Shown here: positions 22,768 through 34,900 of the stretch, piece by piece
Numbering within the stretch: position 1 is the first letter of the stretch
Layout: the number at the start of each line of letters is the position of its first letter
Assembly: GCA_963678675.1 (NCBI GenBank)
Contig: OY783191.1
Location: 12,300,562 to 12,364,561 of the forward strand
DNA length: 64,000 nucleotides
Origin: Xiphydria camelus
Taxonomy: Eukaryota > Arthropoda > Insecta > Hymenoptera > Xiphydriidae
Reading direction: 5' to 3'
The notes under the pieces: generated by a model
Told to the model about the DNA's origin: nothing
Databases searched by the model: none
What the model saw: only the letters and a program-made list of their open reading frames with translations
Translations under genes and position numbers: made by a program

Positions 22768-24769
22768 AGAGCCAGCGACGTTTTTGTGGTAGTGATTTTA
22801 TAAAGAAAAATTTTATTATAAATCGTGAGGCGAACTTATTTTCTTTTCATATCGCTAGGTCTGGCACCCTGCATGCCTTGCGGCATTGCGTAATGAGCAT
22901 TTTTAGGGGGGTCGAAAATTCATATTTTTTGAAGTGATTTTATAGAACAAGAAAACATATTGAAAATCATTGTCATAACCACAATATACTGAAACGGGAA
23001 TTGCTAGATCATTTTATTATGCCTAACAGCTCGCCAGACGCCTCAATTTGTAATTAAAAAACTGGATTTTTGAAGTCATAGTATAAAGTCTGGCTTTTTT
23101 TAACACAAATAGATTATTTACTTCTAAGCCCCTCTAAAATTCCAGACGTATATTGCATTGCGAACATTTCCAAAAAAAATGTTAAAGTATTGTAATTTCG
23201 TTCCTAAGTATGGGCCGTTGCGGGGAGCTGCGGGAAGCGGGGACGGTTAAGGTATTTCCATGGTTTTGCGTTTTTCTTACGAATCTCATGAAATTTTGCC
23301 AATCAAAAGACTGAAATATTACCCATCGATTCCCAAAATGTCAAAACGCTGAGCCATGGGGTTTAAAAGAAAATGTTAATTCAAAGTAGCATTTTCTACA
23401 CTGACTTTCAATGGCTAACATGTAGAAAGACGGTACCTTAGTGACGTTTTGAGCTATAACTACAGAACCAGTCTTACAATGTTAAAGAAAAACTAACGGC
23501 GAATAAAATGATATTGTAGGATTATGTTCACAAAAACTGGAAGTGCTGAGCCATATAGTTTCAGAGAAATTATAACTTAAAAACTGAGATTTTTCTTGAA
23601 ACTGCAAAGTGGTGGGGACGAGTAACGATGATGTGGCAACAATGCGCACAGCTGATTTAGCCCTCTCCTATGACTATGGGACTCAGTAGTACTTTTGCTA
23701 CCGGAGAGGGGATAGCCAGTGGCATGGCGCGGCAGCCCCCACTACGGCACGTAGTGGCAGGCACATAGCGGTATTCTAAGGAGAGAGAAGCATTGTTGCC
23801 ACGATTATCGGGCCACGCAGTGTATATGTGTGAGGTACATTTGTACACAGGAGGTCTCTGTGTAGCAAGGAGCTCAGAGTACAGAGTTACTCAAAAGTTT
23901 CGTTCGTGCGTAATACAGTTTGTGATCAGTTGTACTAAGTCCTGAAGCAGAAAATTTGAATACGACTGTCACCATTGAAATACCTTAAGGAGTGGGGATT
24001 GAAGTCACTGAAAATGCTTGGCAACGTCGAGCAGCGGCGGGAACCGTTGCCTTCAAATATAGCCCGGTCTAAACGCACTATCTTGTCGTCGGTTTTGCAT
24101 GCGCTCTCTAAAGGCGCGGTCTTACGGGGGGGGGGGGGGGGGGGGGGAGGAGGCGACATTGACGTGACACATGCGCAATACAGGTAGTGCTCCACGACCC
24201 CGTGAGACCGTCTAGTCTATGTCACAGCCTTCCCCTTCTACTACGACCTGGCCGAAGTGAGACAACCGTTTAGTTTAATTAGGGCCAGTTTTACCAAAGC
24301 CAAGTTATACCTAGAATAAGTATACCGAGGATAAATTTATACTCTTCTTTATACCTGGTATAAAGCGCAGGCGTTTTACCAGCTCCAAGTTTGCCTGGGA
24401 TAACTATTCCAGGTATAAGCGTTGGCCATCTAAAATTATTTTTAGGTTGGTAGTAAGAAGTACGTACTGCGCATGACATTTGGTCGTTTTGACAGCTGTT
24501 CCGGCGCGATAAATGAAATTCGGAGTTGTTATTCTCAGTATAACCTAACTTTTTGTTTTTGACGTCTTTATTCTGTCATGACATAATCATAACCTGATCG
24601 TTGTGGTAAATTGTTATTAATTTTGAAATAGTTGATTGATATACCAGTTTTTTAATCATCATCTGATGATGACATTGACGTATTACCAAGAATCAGAAAT
24701 CCAAAGAAAATACGTGCCCGGTAAATAAAAGATATCTATAACAATATATTTATATTTTCGTAACAATAA

Positions 24770-25679
24770 CTTTTATTTACGAGTCGTCGATAAAAGCATC
24801 AGGTACAAAACACGTCCAAACATTCGATATCTCACCAACAAGAATGTGTTCAGTCTCAAAAAACTATAAGGGTCGTCACACAATAATAGTAATTACAACG
24901 TAAAATTGCACCATTTGATCCAAATCTCGTATTGGACAAAATATATTCTAAAATCTATAAACTTTTAATTCGCTACAACTTAAGATTTATCACGCGGTGA
25001 CATTACTCTGAGATTACATAGAGCGGTACAATGTTATCGTTTTTTAAGTATACGCGACCCTATCTAAAAAGTATACAAAGAGCGTTGTAGGACTTGATGT
25101 CTAATGCCGAGGTATCTTACAAAAGTGTATCAATGCAAATCTAAAATTTTTTCATATTCTACATCGTACGACGGATGTATCACTTCTGCTCCTGAAAACT
25201 CTGCAATCACGCGAATTGAAGAAAGGTATAATGTCTACCTAGATAAATTTAAATGTTACTTATAGAAGACAATGCAATGGTAGATGACTTCTTTGGTTGA
25301 TATTATTGGATACCGTTGAGATTCTCGCGATTAGAGACCCGCGTGCGTCAATTTTAAATTTAAACTTGCATTTTCTGAGTAAAAGAGCGAAGAGAGAAAA
25401 CAAAATTTTCCCGACGTTTCTATGAGCTTCTATCCTCCTATTAAAAAAGAACTATAATCTAAAATGTGTCGTGCGAAATTACCTCGCAGAGAAAGACTCA
25501 TTTATAAAAAAAGAAGAGAGATCTATTAATTTTGATTCTCCAAAGCTCTGACTCAGATAAAATTATAATCATGATTCAATCTCACGCGTGGAAAGGAAGG
25601 CTACAATAGCCGTTCCTCGGAGCACCGTCCGACGCGATTGCTGCGACCCAGAGAACTTGAGTATCATCGAGTTCTTAAT
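24770..25679 (-). other. Probable 3' UTR of the captured gene
   Basis: Non-coding minus-strand sequence between the stop codon at 25680 and the inverted Harbinger end. It carries an AATAAA on the minus strand near 24772-24778, close to the inner border of the left Harbinger end. This suggests that the captured block ends roughly at the gene's polyadenylation site. No open frame was found. Confidence 0.4.
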
Positions 25680-26152
25680 CTAGAACGAATTATCGAACGT
25701 CAACGTCGCGGTGGAATTTCTACTGTCCGGCGATTGCATTGCGATATATCGTTTCCGTAAGATCTCTTGAAGGTCGTTGCAAGAGCTATTTTCTCGTTTG
25801 GCTCGCAAAGGTCTCCCACCCGGCGATCTGAAAAACACGTTTAAAAGCCCACTGTGAACAAAATCAATCTTTCGCAGCCACGACATTCTGACAATGCGAA
25901 ACTCCTCTTTGTTCTTGGCGAATAAAAAGTTTACCGCGATAAAATTGTTTAATCGTACCTTGTGACGAGTTTCATTTTGACTTTGTTGATGTTTTTCAGT
26001 ATGTCGCCCATTGATTTCTGGGAGACCAGTGGCGGTTTATGCCGATCGATGAACTTGTAGCCCTGTAAACTAGCTCTCCTCGCGATGTTAGGAGTCGTTG
26101 GAGGTTGCAGAGGTGGCGGCATATAATAATGACTAATTAAAAGTTTTAACAT
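25680..26152 (-). CDS. Captured 3' exons of an MTFR-like gene
   Basis: Two exons on the minus strand. Exon one (to 25959) encodes a proline-rich start, MPPPLQPPTTPNIARRAS, then SMGDILKNINKVKMKLVTR. The intron is 25828-25958 (GTACGA...TTTTTCAG, 131 bp) and splits the Arg codon (phase 2). Exon two (25827-25683, stop 25682-25680) continues SPGGRPLRAKRENSS and ends TATLTFDNSF. The order proline-rich, ...VLKDxNKVKLR..., SPGGxP is that of mitochondrial fission regulator (MTFR1 family) C-termini, which act on mitochondrial dynamics; assignment is by motif memory only. Upstream exons are absent: it joins Harbinger sequence at about 26165. The retained intron shows DNA-level capture. Confidence 0.55.
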
Positions 26153-26174
26153 TATGATAAAAACGATTACCTAC

Positions 26175-26560
26175 AGTAATTAGCATTGATCCCGAAGCAA
26201 GAAATCTTAGTCGGCAATAATTTTGTTGCTGGCTGAATTGCTGCATTTCTTGGCGACCTCGAAGCAATGCGATGTCGTATTTGTCCCAATAATCTCTGAC
26301 AGGTTTGTTTTTCCAAACGAAATCAAGTGAAGAATTCTACAACCATTGTATTCTTCGAAATAGTCAACTCTGGAATAGTTTTGCATTAGATATTGGTTAT
26401 AAATTAGTAGGTATAGGTATCCTTTATTTACTTACCGGGCACGTATTTTCCTAGGATTTCTCATTCTTTGTAAGACGTCAATTTCATCATCAGATGATGA
26501 TTTGACAACTGGCACATCAATCAACTCTATTTCACAACTAATAACAATTATTATGATTCT
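26175..26560 (-). pseudogene. Harbinger transposase 5' remnant
   Basis: On the minus strand an acidic segment and IDVLQRMRNPRKIRARP (about 26447-26500) precede a donor GTAAGT; after an intron of ~75 bp, CTATTCCAG leads to a YFEEYN-like segment (26330-26360). A last block near 26170-26205 reads RFLASGSMLITVGN, which matches the conserved region before the DDE core of HARBI1-type transposases. The catalytic domain is missing: captured cellular DNA begins directly after TVGN. An inverted copy of the first exon, with scattered changes, is at about 24665-24725 (+). Confidence 0.6.
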
Positions 26561-27113
26561 GTCACGGTTGTGATTCTGTCACGGAATAATAAAGACGCAA
26601 ACAAAAAGTTAGGTTATCCCGAGGATAGCTAGCTTATCCAGCGCTGAAACTGCCGGATAAGCTATCCCTGCATTTATTCCAAAGTTTATCCTATTCCAGA
26701 CTTATACCATCGTGGTAAAACACTTGCGTACAGGTTATTCTCAGTATAGCGCTATACGGCGTTTATACCGTGTTGGTAAAACCGGCCCTTAAGTGACCGT
26801 AAACGGACTTCAAAAATCCAGTTTTTTTATTACAAATTGATGTGTCTGGCAAGCTGTTAGGCATAATAAAATGATCTGGCAATTTCCGTTTCAGTATATT
26901 GAGGTTATGACAATGATTTTCAATATGTTTTCTTGTTTTATAAAATCACTTCAAAATATGAATTTTCGACCCCACTAAAAATGCTCATTACGCAATGCCG
27001 CAAGGCATGCAGGGTGCCAGACCTAGCGATATGAAAAGAAAATAAGTTCGCCTCACGATTTATAATAAAATTTTTCTTTATAAAATCACTACTACAAAAA
27101 CGTCGCTGGCTCT

Positions 27114-28079
27114 TAGACTATTACATTTATACACTCTATATTCATCATTTACGATATTTCCTCTTAAGGTTTCTCGAGCGTTATACTAAAAATAGTGAGA
27201 AATGCTTGAAAATGATTGCATTCGGTAGATTGAAGTAAAAAAAATTCACTTAAATTTTCAAGTCCTTTAGGAAGCTCGTTGCAAAGATATTTGAATAATA
27301 AAACAACATGTGTTCTTATGGGTTATAGCTAACAAACCGCGATATTTCTGAGAAAAATAGTGAAAAAATTCTGAAATTTTTTGAGCAGCAAGTTTAATGA
27401 ACTAAAATCATCTATACCAATTTTCACGTTCATTAGGAAGCCCGTTATTTTTTTTATTAATTGTTCTTTATAAATTTAATCTTTGATAAGTCAATGTGGC
27501 TACGTTGCATGACGTACAGATGCATGACCAGATGTTTTGGGCTCCATTTTTGAACTCACAGATACACACATTAAGGCGAACGCTAGTTCGCCTGGTCGAG
27601 AGAGAAAGAGCGATAGCCATGGCGAACAGCAGAGCCTTATTTACAGTAAAGAACGGAAATTTAACCTATACGATATTTCACTACCGTTTTTCCAGCTGAC
27701 AATGGTTATAGACAATAGCGGGCGCTATAAAAAATGCTCTTCTTATGTCATATGTATATAAATATTGCCAAGACACGCGTTAAAGGTGCTTGTTAATGTT
27801 TATTATCGTACTTGAAAACACTCTCCGTATTTAACAATTATAAAACCCGTTCCGAATCCCGTGTTTTTTAGAGTGTCATGAGTTTCACACAGATGGCGCT
27901 TTCTCCGATAGCTTGATGCGAGATCGCTATTCCGTCTGCTATGCTGGTAAAACAGTGCCTCTCGAATTGATTTTCTATCATCTGTCAATCGTAACGATCC
28001 GACCAAATAATGGCATATATTTGAATAATAAACGATAATCTGGAAACGAAAGGAGAAATTTGCAACCGCAAATTCCGTT
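27114..28079. other. No recognised gene
   Basis: AT-rich left half. A 97-codon minus-strand frame at 27803-28096 has no family I know and overlaps the start of the Helitron-associated tandem repeat, so I do not call it. Confidence 0.3.
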
Positions 28080-28770
28080 TGACAGATACGATTCATCCTA
28101 ATTCAAAACAGAGCTGGAAAGACTCGACTGGCTAAATGGTTAAATGGTACATGAACTTTGACGATGATGAAAAACAGAAGCTGATAGAAGAAGTACACGC
28201 GGTATAATTACTGTAAGGTATGCGAAACATACTCGTACTAATTTTGTGGAGGTAAGTCCTGGAACTCGATGGAATATCAAGACCAAGACGCTCGACAATG
28301 GTACGTGTATCGTTGCTGTTCGTAACGATTCGTTCAGTTTAGTAACTTCAAAATAATCTATAGACGTTACACTGGCCTTTATTTTTGTATCTGTGTCGAT
28401 GTCAATGATAAGCCTAAAAATGGGATTCTGTTTGACAGATACGATTCATCCTAATTCAAAACAGAGCTGGAAAGACTCGACTCGCTAAATAGTTAAATGG
28501 TACATGAACTTTGACGATGATGAAAAACAGACGCTGATAGAGGAAGAACACGCGATATAGTTACTGTAAGGGATGCGAAGCATACTTATTTTGTGGTGGT
28601 AAGTCCTAGAAATCTATGGAATATCAAGACCAAGACGCTCGACAATGCTACACATATCGTTACTGTTCATAATGATTCTTTCAGTTTCGTAACTTCAAAA
28701 TAATCTATAGATGTTACGCTGGCTTAGATTGTTGTATCTGTGTCGATGTCAATGATAAGTCTAAAAAATA
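28080..28770 (+). repeat. Two ~350-bp direct repeats before the Helitron ORF
   Basis: The unit starting GACAGATACGATTCATCC (about 28080) recurs from about 28434, with ~90% visual identity, up to the AATGATAAG block at about 28750. It lies immediately upstream of the polyprotein start and may be the element's 5' terminal or promoter region, duplicated. No ORF. Confidence 0.8.
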
Positions 28771-28780
28771 AAGGGAGCTA

Positions 28781-30729
28781 TTGATTGGTACGATGGACGT
28801 TGATCATTCTTCTTTTTATCGCATACACCTCAGCGATCCCGTAGAAACCGGTGAAGAGCAACAATCAATACCAAATTCTCAGAATGACATTTTATCTGAA
28901 CATTCGTATGCTTCGCAACAAGTGGTGAGAAGGGTCACTAAAAGAGTAGTAACGTGGCAAAAATTACCACAATTGGATCTTCTACTTCTTCAACAAGAAG
29001 AAATACAGAAAATTGAGAACGGTGAATGTCTTAATGACAAACACATGAGTGTTTTTACTTCTATCGTCCAGAATAGTACTCAATACATGCCTTTTACGAG
29101 ACCATTTACATCCAAAAACCTGCTAAAATTTTTCCGGTGCCTTCGCAAACTGATCATATACAAATTTTGCCTTCTCTAAATCACTGGGTATGCAGTTACT
29201 ACGATTGCCGCCAAGATCAATTATTAATTTATGATTCGTTGAATAATAGCAACATCGATGAACATCAGAAAATTTTTCTCCAACGATTATATCCTGATTT
29301 CAATCTTGATAACATAAGATTTCCGAAGGTTCAAAGACAAGAAAATAATACTGACTGCGGTTTATTTGCTATTGCGTTCGCTGTGTCATTAATTTTAGGC
29401 AAGAAACCTGAAACATTATTCTACTGTACAGAAAGTATGCGCTGTCACTTACTGAAAATTTTGACCGATCGCACAATCACGCATTTTCCTTTATATTCTG
29501 ACAAAGAAAGTGCATCAGGTAATTTGTCGAGTATGGTTTCGGCCGTGACACCAAAGTACAAAATCACATTAAGTAAAAGAAAATATGAAGATTCTGTTAC
29601 GAATATAAATGATTGTGAGCCAAATGCAGAAACAGAAGGAAAGGCATGTAAAAAGTCGAAGACTCAAAAAATGCACAAAATCCGCGAAGAAAAAGAAAAT
29701 TTCGTACGGAATTTGATGGAACATTTGGACATCAAGTCGGAAACTTCCAGACGAATGGAAGCTGAGGATTTAGTTAAGTGGTCTCTAGCTAAAAGAGAGA
29801 ACGATACAAATCGGCTACAGCGGACTTTAGAAAAATGTAACTCAAAAGCTACAGAAATACTTGAAAGGGTTGCACAGTGCACTGCAGATATTGAGTCAAA
29901 GCTTGCAGCGCTTTGTGGGATATCCAGGCATTGCGCTACAACCGAAGCACATTTTTCAATAACTTCATATAATCAAGGATATCGATTTCCCGAAAATCTT
30001 ATTCTTAATGAAAATGGCCAACTACTAAATGTATTACCTGCACATGTACATAAAAAGCAAAAAACAAAAACATGGACTTGCGACGATGCCATATGTAAAC
30101 TCGATAATGTTGACGTACTGCAAAAGTATGAAAATTTTGTTCGATCATTGCAATCAGCTACATTTGGTAATGTTAACTTACTAGTAAAAAACATTCAACA
30201 ATGCAGTACAGCGCACTCAAATTCATTAAAACGTGGTCATCCTGAAAGTTGTTACGCTGATTGCACAACATGCTCTTCGTCAATCATTGCAGTACGCATT
30301 TTGGCCCCTCATTTTCCATTAGTTCGATACGTTAGTACTTCGACATACGCTGTTGTAAGACTTCACACGTCTATTGCAAAATTGGATTCAGCACTACGAA
30401 ATGGTGATGTCACATTTCTGGATCATGCGCGTAAACTATGTAAACAGAGTACATCATCTTACGTACATAGAAATATCGCTATTGAATTCGATGAAACAAT
30501 TATTCAACAAACTTACAAGAAAGCTTTTTCCGTTCTGACTAAAAAATCCAGTGATATGCCAGATCGTGTTTGCCTCTCATGTAATAAACTTAGTTCAAGA
30601 GAGCACGTTCACGAAATAAGCAGAATTAAACAACCTACAAACAACGTTCTTTGGGATCGTTTGATGAATGATGCAACAGATAAAAACCGAGATTATGTGT
30701 CAGTATGTTTGCAAATATTGCATTTCTAA
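28781..30729 (+). pseudogene. Helitron polyprotein part 1: Ulp1/SENP (C48) protease and zinc-binding linker
   Basis: The first ~40% of a single broken polyprotein. The Ulp1-type fold is visible as NGECLNDKHM, then (after a 1-nt frameshift near 29090) IQKPAKIFPVPSQ, SLNHWVCSYYD (catalytic His, codon 29182-29184), IYDSLN (catalytic Asp), VQRQENNTDCGLFAIAFA (Gln and catalytic Cys, TGC 29356-29358). Enzymes of this clan cleave SUMO or related modifiers. A long Lys/Glu-rich, probably coiled-coil linker follows (29640-29860), then Cys-rich blocks including PDRVCLSCNK. The frame ends at 30727-30729 only because of a second frameshift; the other frame continues CKYCISKIRANQMPPTCVLN without a gap. All three catalytic residues survive. 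Confidence 0.85.
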
Positions 30730-33048
30730 AATTCGAGCTAATCAAATGCCCCCTACATGTGTTTTGAATAAGCTTGAAGTGGATTCTCTACCATCAGAGA
30801 TTATGAGATTGAATGAATATTAAAAAATTTTGATTCAAAGGGCCAAATCCTTTCAAACAGTTACAACAATGAACACCGTGGCGAATAAAAAACTGCCAGC
30901 AAAACGTTTAGTACTTAAAGTAAAAGGACGAACTTTTCATCTTCCACTGCCATTAGAGGAGACACTTCAAAAAATCTGTCCAGACAACGTTGCATTAAAT
31001 AAAGATCATCAATTGCATATTCTTGTACGAGGATTGCCAAATGTCAAAACCAAGAGAATACTACAAAATTTGGTTAATGTCAATCATATCTATGAATGTT
31101 TAAAGAAATTGAAAGAAATCAACCCTCTGTATAAAAACATTGCCTTGCCTAAGAATGCGCAAGATTTATTAGCAGATCTTCATGATGCAGTATTTGAAGT
31201 GAATGAAAACGAATGTTACGAAAACGCTTTTGATGCAAGCGATGAAGATATATGCGACGTGAACATAGGCAATGATATTGATGAAGAACTTGCACATGAA
31301 AACAATGAAAACACATATTGTGAAGATAATGATGCTGATAAACAAGATAAACAAGCTCTACTAACTCAGGTCTTGGAATCGGATGGATTCTATGAACAGT
31401 ATACAATCTATCCGTTGCATGGCAAAAGGTCGTACGATACAGATACCAATTTATATCAAATGAAAAAAGTAGATGATGCCCCCATTGATGATAGAGAAAA
31501 AAAATTAGACCTCCCCTTTGTTTTCCTGATCTATATCCGTACGGAATAAATGGGCAACACGAAGATCGCGAAGTGAAACTTTCAGATTATGAGTACATTA
31601 GGGTTAAACTTATGTCAAAATATCCTCAGTTTAGGTTGAACATGCAATATTTGTTCTTCTTGCTTAATAATAGTAATATGCGACAACTGCAGGCTGGCAT
31701 TTACCATAAACTGAATGTTCCAAATCCTCGCTTACAGTATACCGCAGGAAATTACTTAAATTTATTGGATAGTAATCAAATGGAACAAAATTTAAACACG
31801 GTGTTCTCCAGACTTCGCAATACAGAAGAATTTTGGAAGATACCGCGAAGTAATCTCACATGTATGGTGGACCATTACGGACCAGCTACATGGTTCCTCA
31901 CGCTTAGCCCTTCTGAGTGGCTGTGGAGCGATATGGCTCATTACATTAGACAAGTTAATGCCCCGAAATTGGATAAAATACCAAATAGCGAATTAATTGC
32001 TGCGGATCCAGTTTCGGCATCAAGGTCTATGGATAACAAATTCCATGCAATGTTAGCATTCATATTGTCCGATGATGCGCCTTTGGGAAAAATTAAACAC
32101 TATTTTTGGAGACGTGAATACCAAGGTAGAGGCACGCAACACTTTCATCTACTTCTATGGGTCGAAAATGATCCGGTCATTGGGGAATGCACAAATGAGG
32201 AAGTTGCAGAATTCATACTAAGATACGTCACCTGCAAAATTCCAAACAAGGCAAGTTCTCCAACGCTGTACGCACGCGTCACTAAGCATCAAATACACCA
32301 TCACAATAATTATTGCTTGCGGACAAAAAAAACTGCTGCAGGTTTCTGCAAGGTATGTCGATTTACTTTCCCAAGACCCGTTATAACAGAGCTCATCATT
32401 CGTGATGTCGTGACATCTGTCGCAGGTAGAAAAACATTGAAGTCTAAAAGTCGACTTTATGATATCTGTCGAAGCGAACAGGAAAAATTTGTAAATGATT
32501 ATAATCCAACAGTTCTTTTAGCATGGGAAGGTAACATGGATATACAGTTCTGTGCAGAACAATCTAAAATTATTACCGAATATATAACGAAATATGGGAC
32601 AAAAGGTGAAAAAGCTCACGTAGCAGATTCCTGGAATGCCATTAGCTCTAGCAAGTCACTAAATTCACGTCTTTGGTCATTTGCGACCAAGTCTCTTTCT
32701 CATCGAGAATGTGGTGTTTTAGAGGCCGCAGATACTTTGCTTGGAATTTCTCTATACGGAACTGATTCGAAAACAACAATAAAATGGTTGAATGTGAACG
32801 AGATAAGAAGCAGAAAGTTGAAAAAGCATCAAGAAATTAAGAATTTGCAGGAAGACGCTACAAATATATTCTGCCAGAATTTATTTGATGACTTTTATCC
32901 AAATAGACCAAAGGAGTTGGAACACTGCTGTCTATACAACTTTGCAAAATGGTATGACTTTGTCTATACCGAGCCGAAGGATGAAAATGTCGAATATTAT
33001 TGTATATCGAGGACAAAGTTCTTAAGAAAACGAAAATGGCCATGCTAA
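30730..33048 (+). pseudogene. Helitron polyprotein part 2: DUF6570-like region and HUH Rep
   Basis: Begins with the IRANQMPPTCVLNKLEVDSL and AKSFQTV blocks typical of the Helitron-associated DUF6570 region; a TAA near 30821-30823 interrupts it. After a frameshift near 31520 the frame reads FPDLYPYGINGQ, the usual start of the Helitron_like_N region, then YLFFLLNNSNMRQLQ and WFLTLSPSEW. The rolling-circle nuclease is seen as GRGTQHFHLLLW (HUH at 32140-32148) and ITEYITKYGTKG (two candidate catalytic Tyr, spaced Y-x3-Y). Rep would nick and join single strands at the element ends. An in-frame TAA at 33046-33048 separates it from the helicase; the frame itself is unchanged. Confidence 0.9.
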
Positions 33049-34900
33049 GTTAACCACTACAAATACAAAGCCACAATTTATCAAGAAAAGTATTTCTTTG
33101 CCTTATTATTCCTTTTTAAGCCGTGGAGAGACCAAAATGAATTAAAAAATGGCTTTCCTTCCTATGCTGATGCTTTTGATAATGTTAAAGCTTCCCTACA
33201 AAATGCAATGAAGTACCATCAAAAGAGACAGGAAATCGAAGAAGCTCGCCAGTACGTCGAAGAGCTAATTCAACAAAAAATGGATGACAATCTGAATGCT
33301 GTCCCACATGACGAAGATTTATTACAATTCGATGCCGCTGTAGTTGACGAAGCCATGAAAGAATTCAAAGAAATCAATGGCAATGTGCCAGAAGTTGATA
33401 TAGCCGATACTATAAGGCAAATGAACGCTGATCAGAGACGGGTTTTTGAAAAAGTCACAGATACTCTACAATCTCCAGATAAAGTTCTCCGTTTATATGT
33501 CAGCGGAGAAGGTGGAACGGGGAAAAGTTTTATTATACATGCCATTCGAAATTGGGCTAAGCAAATTTTACAAAAGGATGTCGCTGTCTCAGCTCCTACA
33601 GGTATCGCGGCATTTTCTATTCGGGGACTGACAATACATAGGATTTTTCAATTACCGGTAGAACACGGCAATACTCCTAAGTATCGCGCACTGTCAGATA
33701 CGGTGCTCAAGAAATTGCGCGAAGATTTACGAAATGTTGCATTAATTGTAATCGATGAAGTATCAATGATATCAAATATAACGCTATTGTACATTCACTT
33801 GCGCTTGGCTGAAATATTTGATACTGGTGACAGTGATGATGGTTGGTTTGGAAGAAAACATATTCTTCTGTTCGGAGATTTGTTGCAATTGCCGCCTGTA
33901 CATGAGAATCCAGCGTTCATGCATATTTCGTCAAACGAAATGAAAGAGTACGTGGGATCGTACGGAAAGTACAACTTATGGGCGAATTTATTTGAATTTG
34001 ATGAACTAAGAATTAACATGAGGCAAAAGGGTGATACTGTATATCGTGATTTGTTACGTAGGATTCGTATAGGATTGATCACAAAACGCGATATACAATT
34101 ATTACAGACAAAAAATAACCTTCTACAGTTCTACCACATATGGCAGATTACAAGAACTCTGTAATTTCATTTCCACTTTGCCTGCTGAGACCGTCTGCTT
34201 GTTTCCGACTCGTAACATGTGCGAGGTTTTGAATAATGAAATGCTGAAAATTCTTCCAACTGAACAGATAAAACTCGTTGCACATGACTCGATAGAATGT
34301 AAATCTTTTCTACAAGAAAAAGTAAAAAAATTGCTTGATACGAATGAAGAGGACTGTTCCCGCTCTGGTGGTTTGCCCAAAATTGTAACTATCAAAATAG
34401 GCGCAAAAGTAATGTTAACAAGAAATATTGATGTCACTAAAGGGTTAGTAAACGGTGCCATTGCTACATTGGAGTCTATAACAAGGAACATTGATATTCA
34501 GAGTAATATTGACAGTATGACATTACGATTAGCGTCCGGAGCTCTGCATACCATTGAAAAAGTGAGTGTAAAATTTGTTATTATCAGAGGAGCATTCATC
34601 ACTCGCAGACAGTTTCCCATATGTTTAAGTTACGCCATCACTGTGCATAAATCGCAAGGTTTGAGTTTGAAAACTGCGGTCGTAGATTCTGGGAATAGCG
34701 TGTTTTCTCATGGGCAAACGTATGTTGCTCTTTCGAGAGTTACGTCTCTTGAAGGGCTGCATTTGATAAATTTCGATCCATCTTCTATTAAAGCAAGTAC
34801 ACAAGCTATTGTAGAATATAATAGATTGCGAAGCATGTACAGACCTGATTTACCGCAAGAAGACATACCGAATTATCATGTTCATAAGGTAATCGACATG
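33049..34900 (+). pseudogene. Helitron polyprotein part 3: PIF1-family SF1B helicase
   Basis: 5'-3' DNA helicase that would unwind the donor strand during rolling-circle transposition. Seen: MNADQRRVFEKV, Walker A GEGGTGKSF (33505-33531), SAPTGIAAFSIRGLTIH (motif Ia), VIDEVSM (Walker B), LLFGDLLQLPPV (motif III), then a 1-nt frameshift near 34130-34140, ELCNFISTLPAETVCLFPTR, PKIVTIKIGAKVMLTRNID, YAITVHKSQGLSL (motif V) and QTYVALSRVTSLEGL (motif VI). All helicase motifs are present. The frame runs without a stop into the USP domain, so helicase and deubiquitinase are one polypeptide. Confidence 0.92.

Larger units (their letters stand above)
24282..26788. mobile_element. PIF/Harbinger element carrying cellular exons
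   Basis: Ends GGGCCAGTTTTACCA and TGGTAAAACCGGCCC, 3-bp TTA duplications at 24279-24281 and 26789-26791: both are hallmarks of PIF/Harbinger. About 450 bp at the left end is an inverted copy of the right end, including the first transposase codons. The centre is not transposon but a piece of a cellular gene (25680-26152 and its 3' flank). No complete transposase remains, so it is non-autonomous. Confidence 0.8.
22768..27113. mobile_element. TIR element E2, host of a Harbinger insertion
   Basis: AGAGCCAGCGACGTTTTTG at 22768 is mirrored by its complement ending at 27113. The inverted termini extend ~310 bp (to about 23078 and from about 26808). Flanks read TAGAC near each end. The first 12 bases match E1. 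The left interior (23079-24281) shows no gene and carries a run of 22 G at 24126-24147. The Harbinger element occupies the right interior, ending 20 bp from the right arm. Confidence 0.85.

Noticed and set aside
27803..28096. 97-codon minus-strand frame
   Set aside because: It runs into the Helitron-associated repeat and matches no family.
28080..28770. A CRISPR-like or satellite array
   Set aside because: Only two long units, no short spaced repeats; it is a simple direct duplication next to the Helitron.
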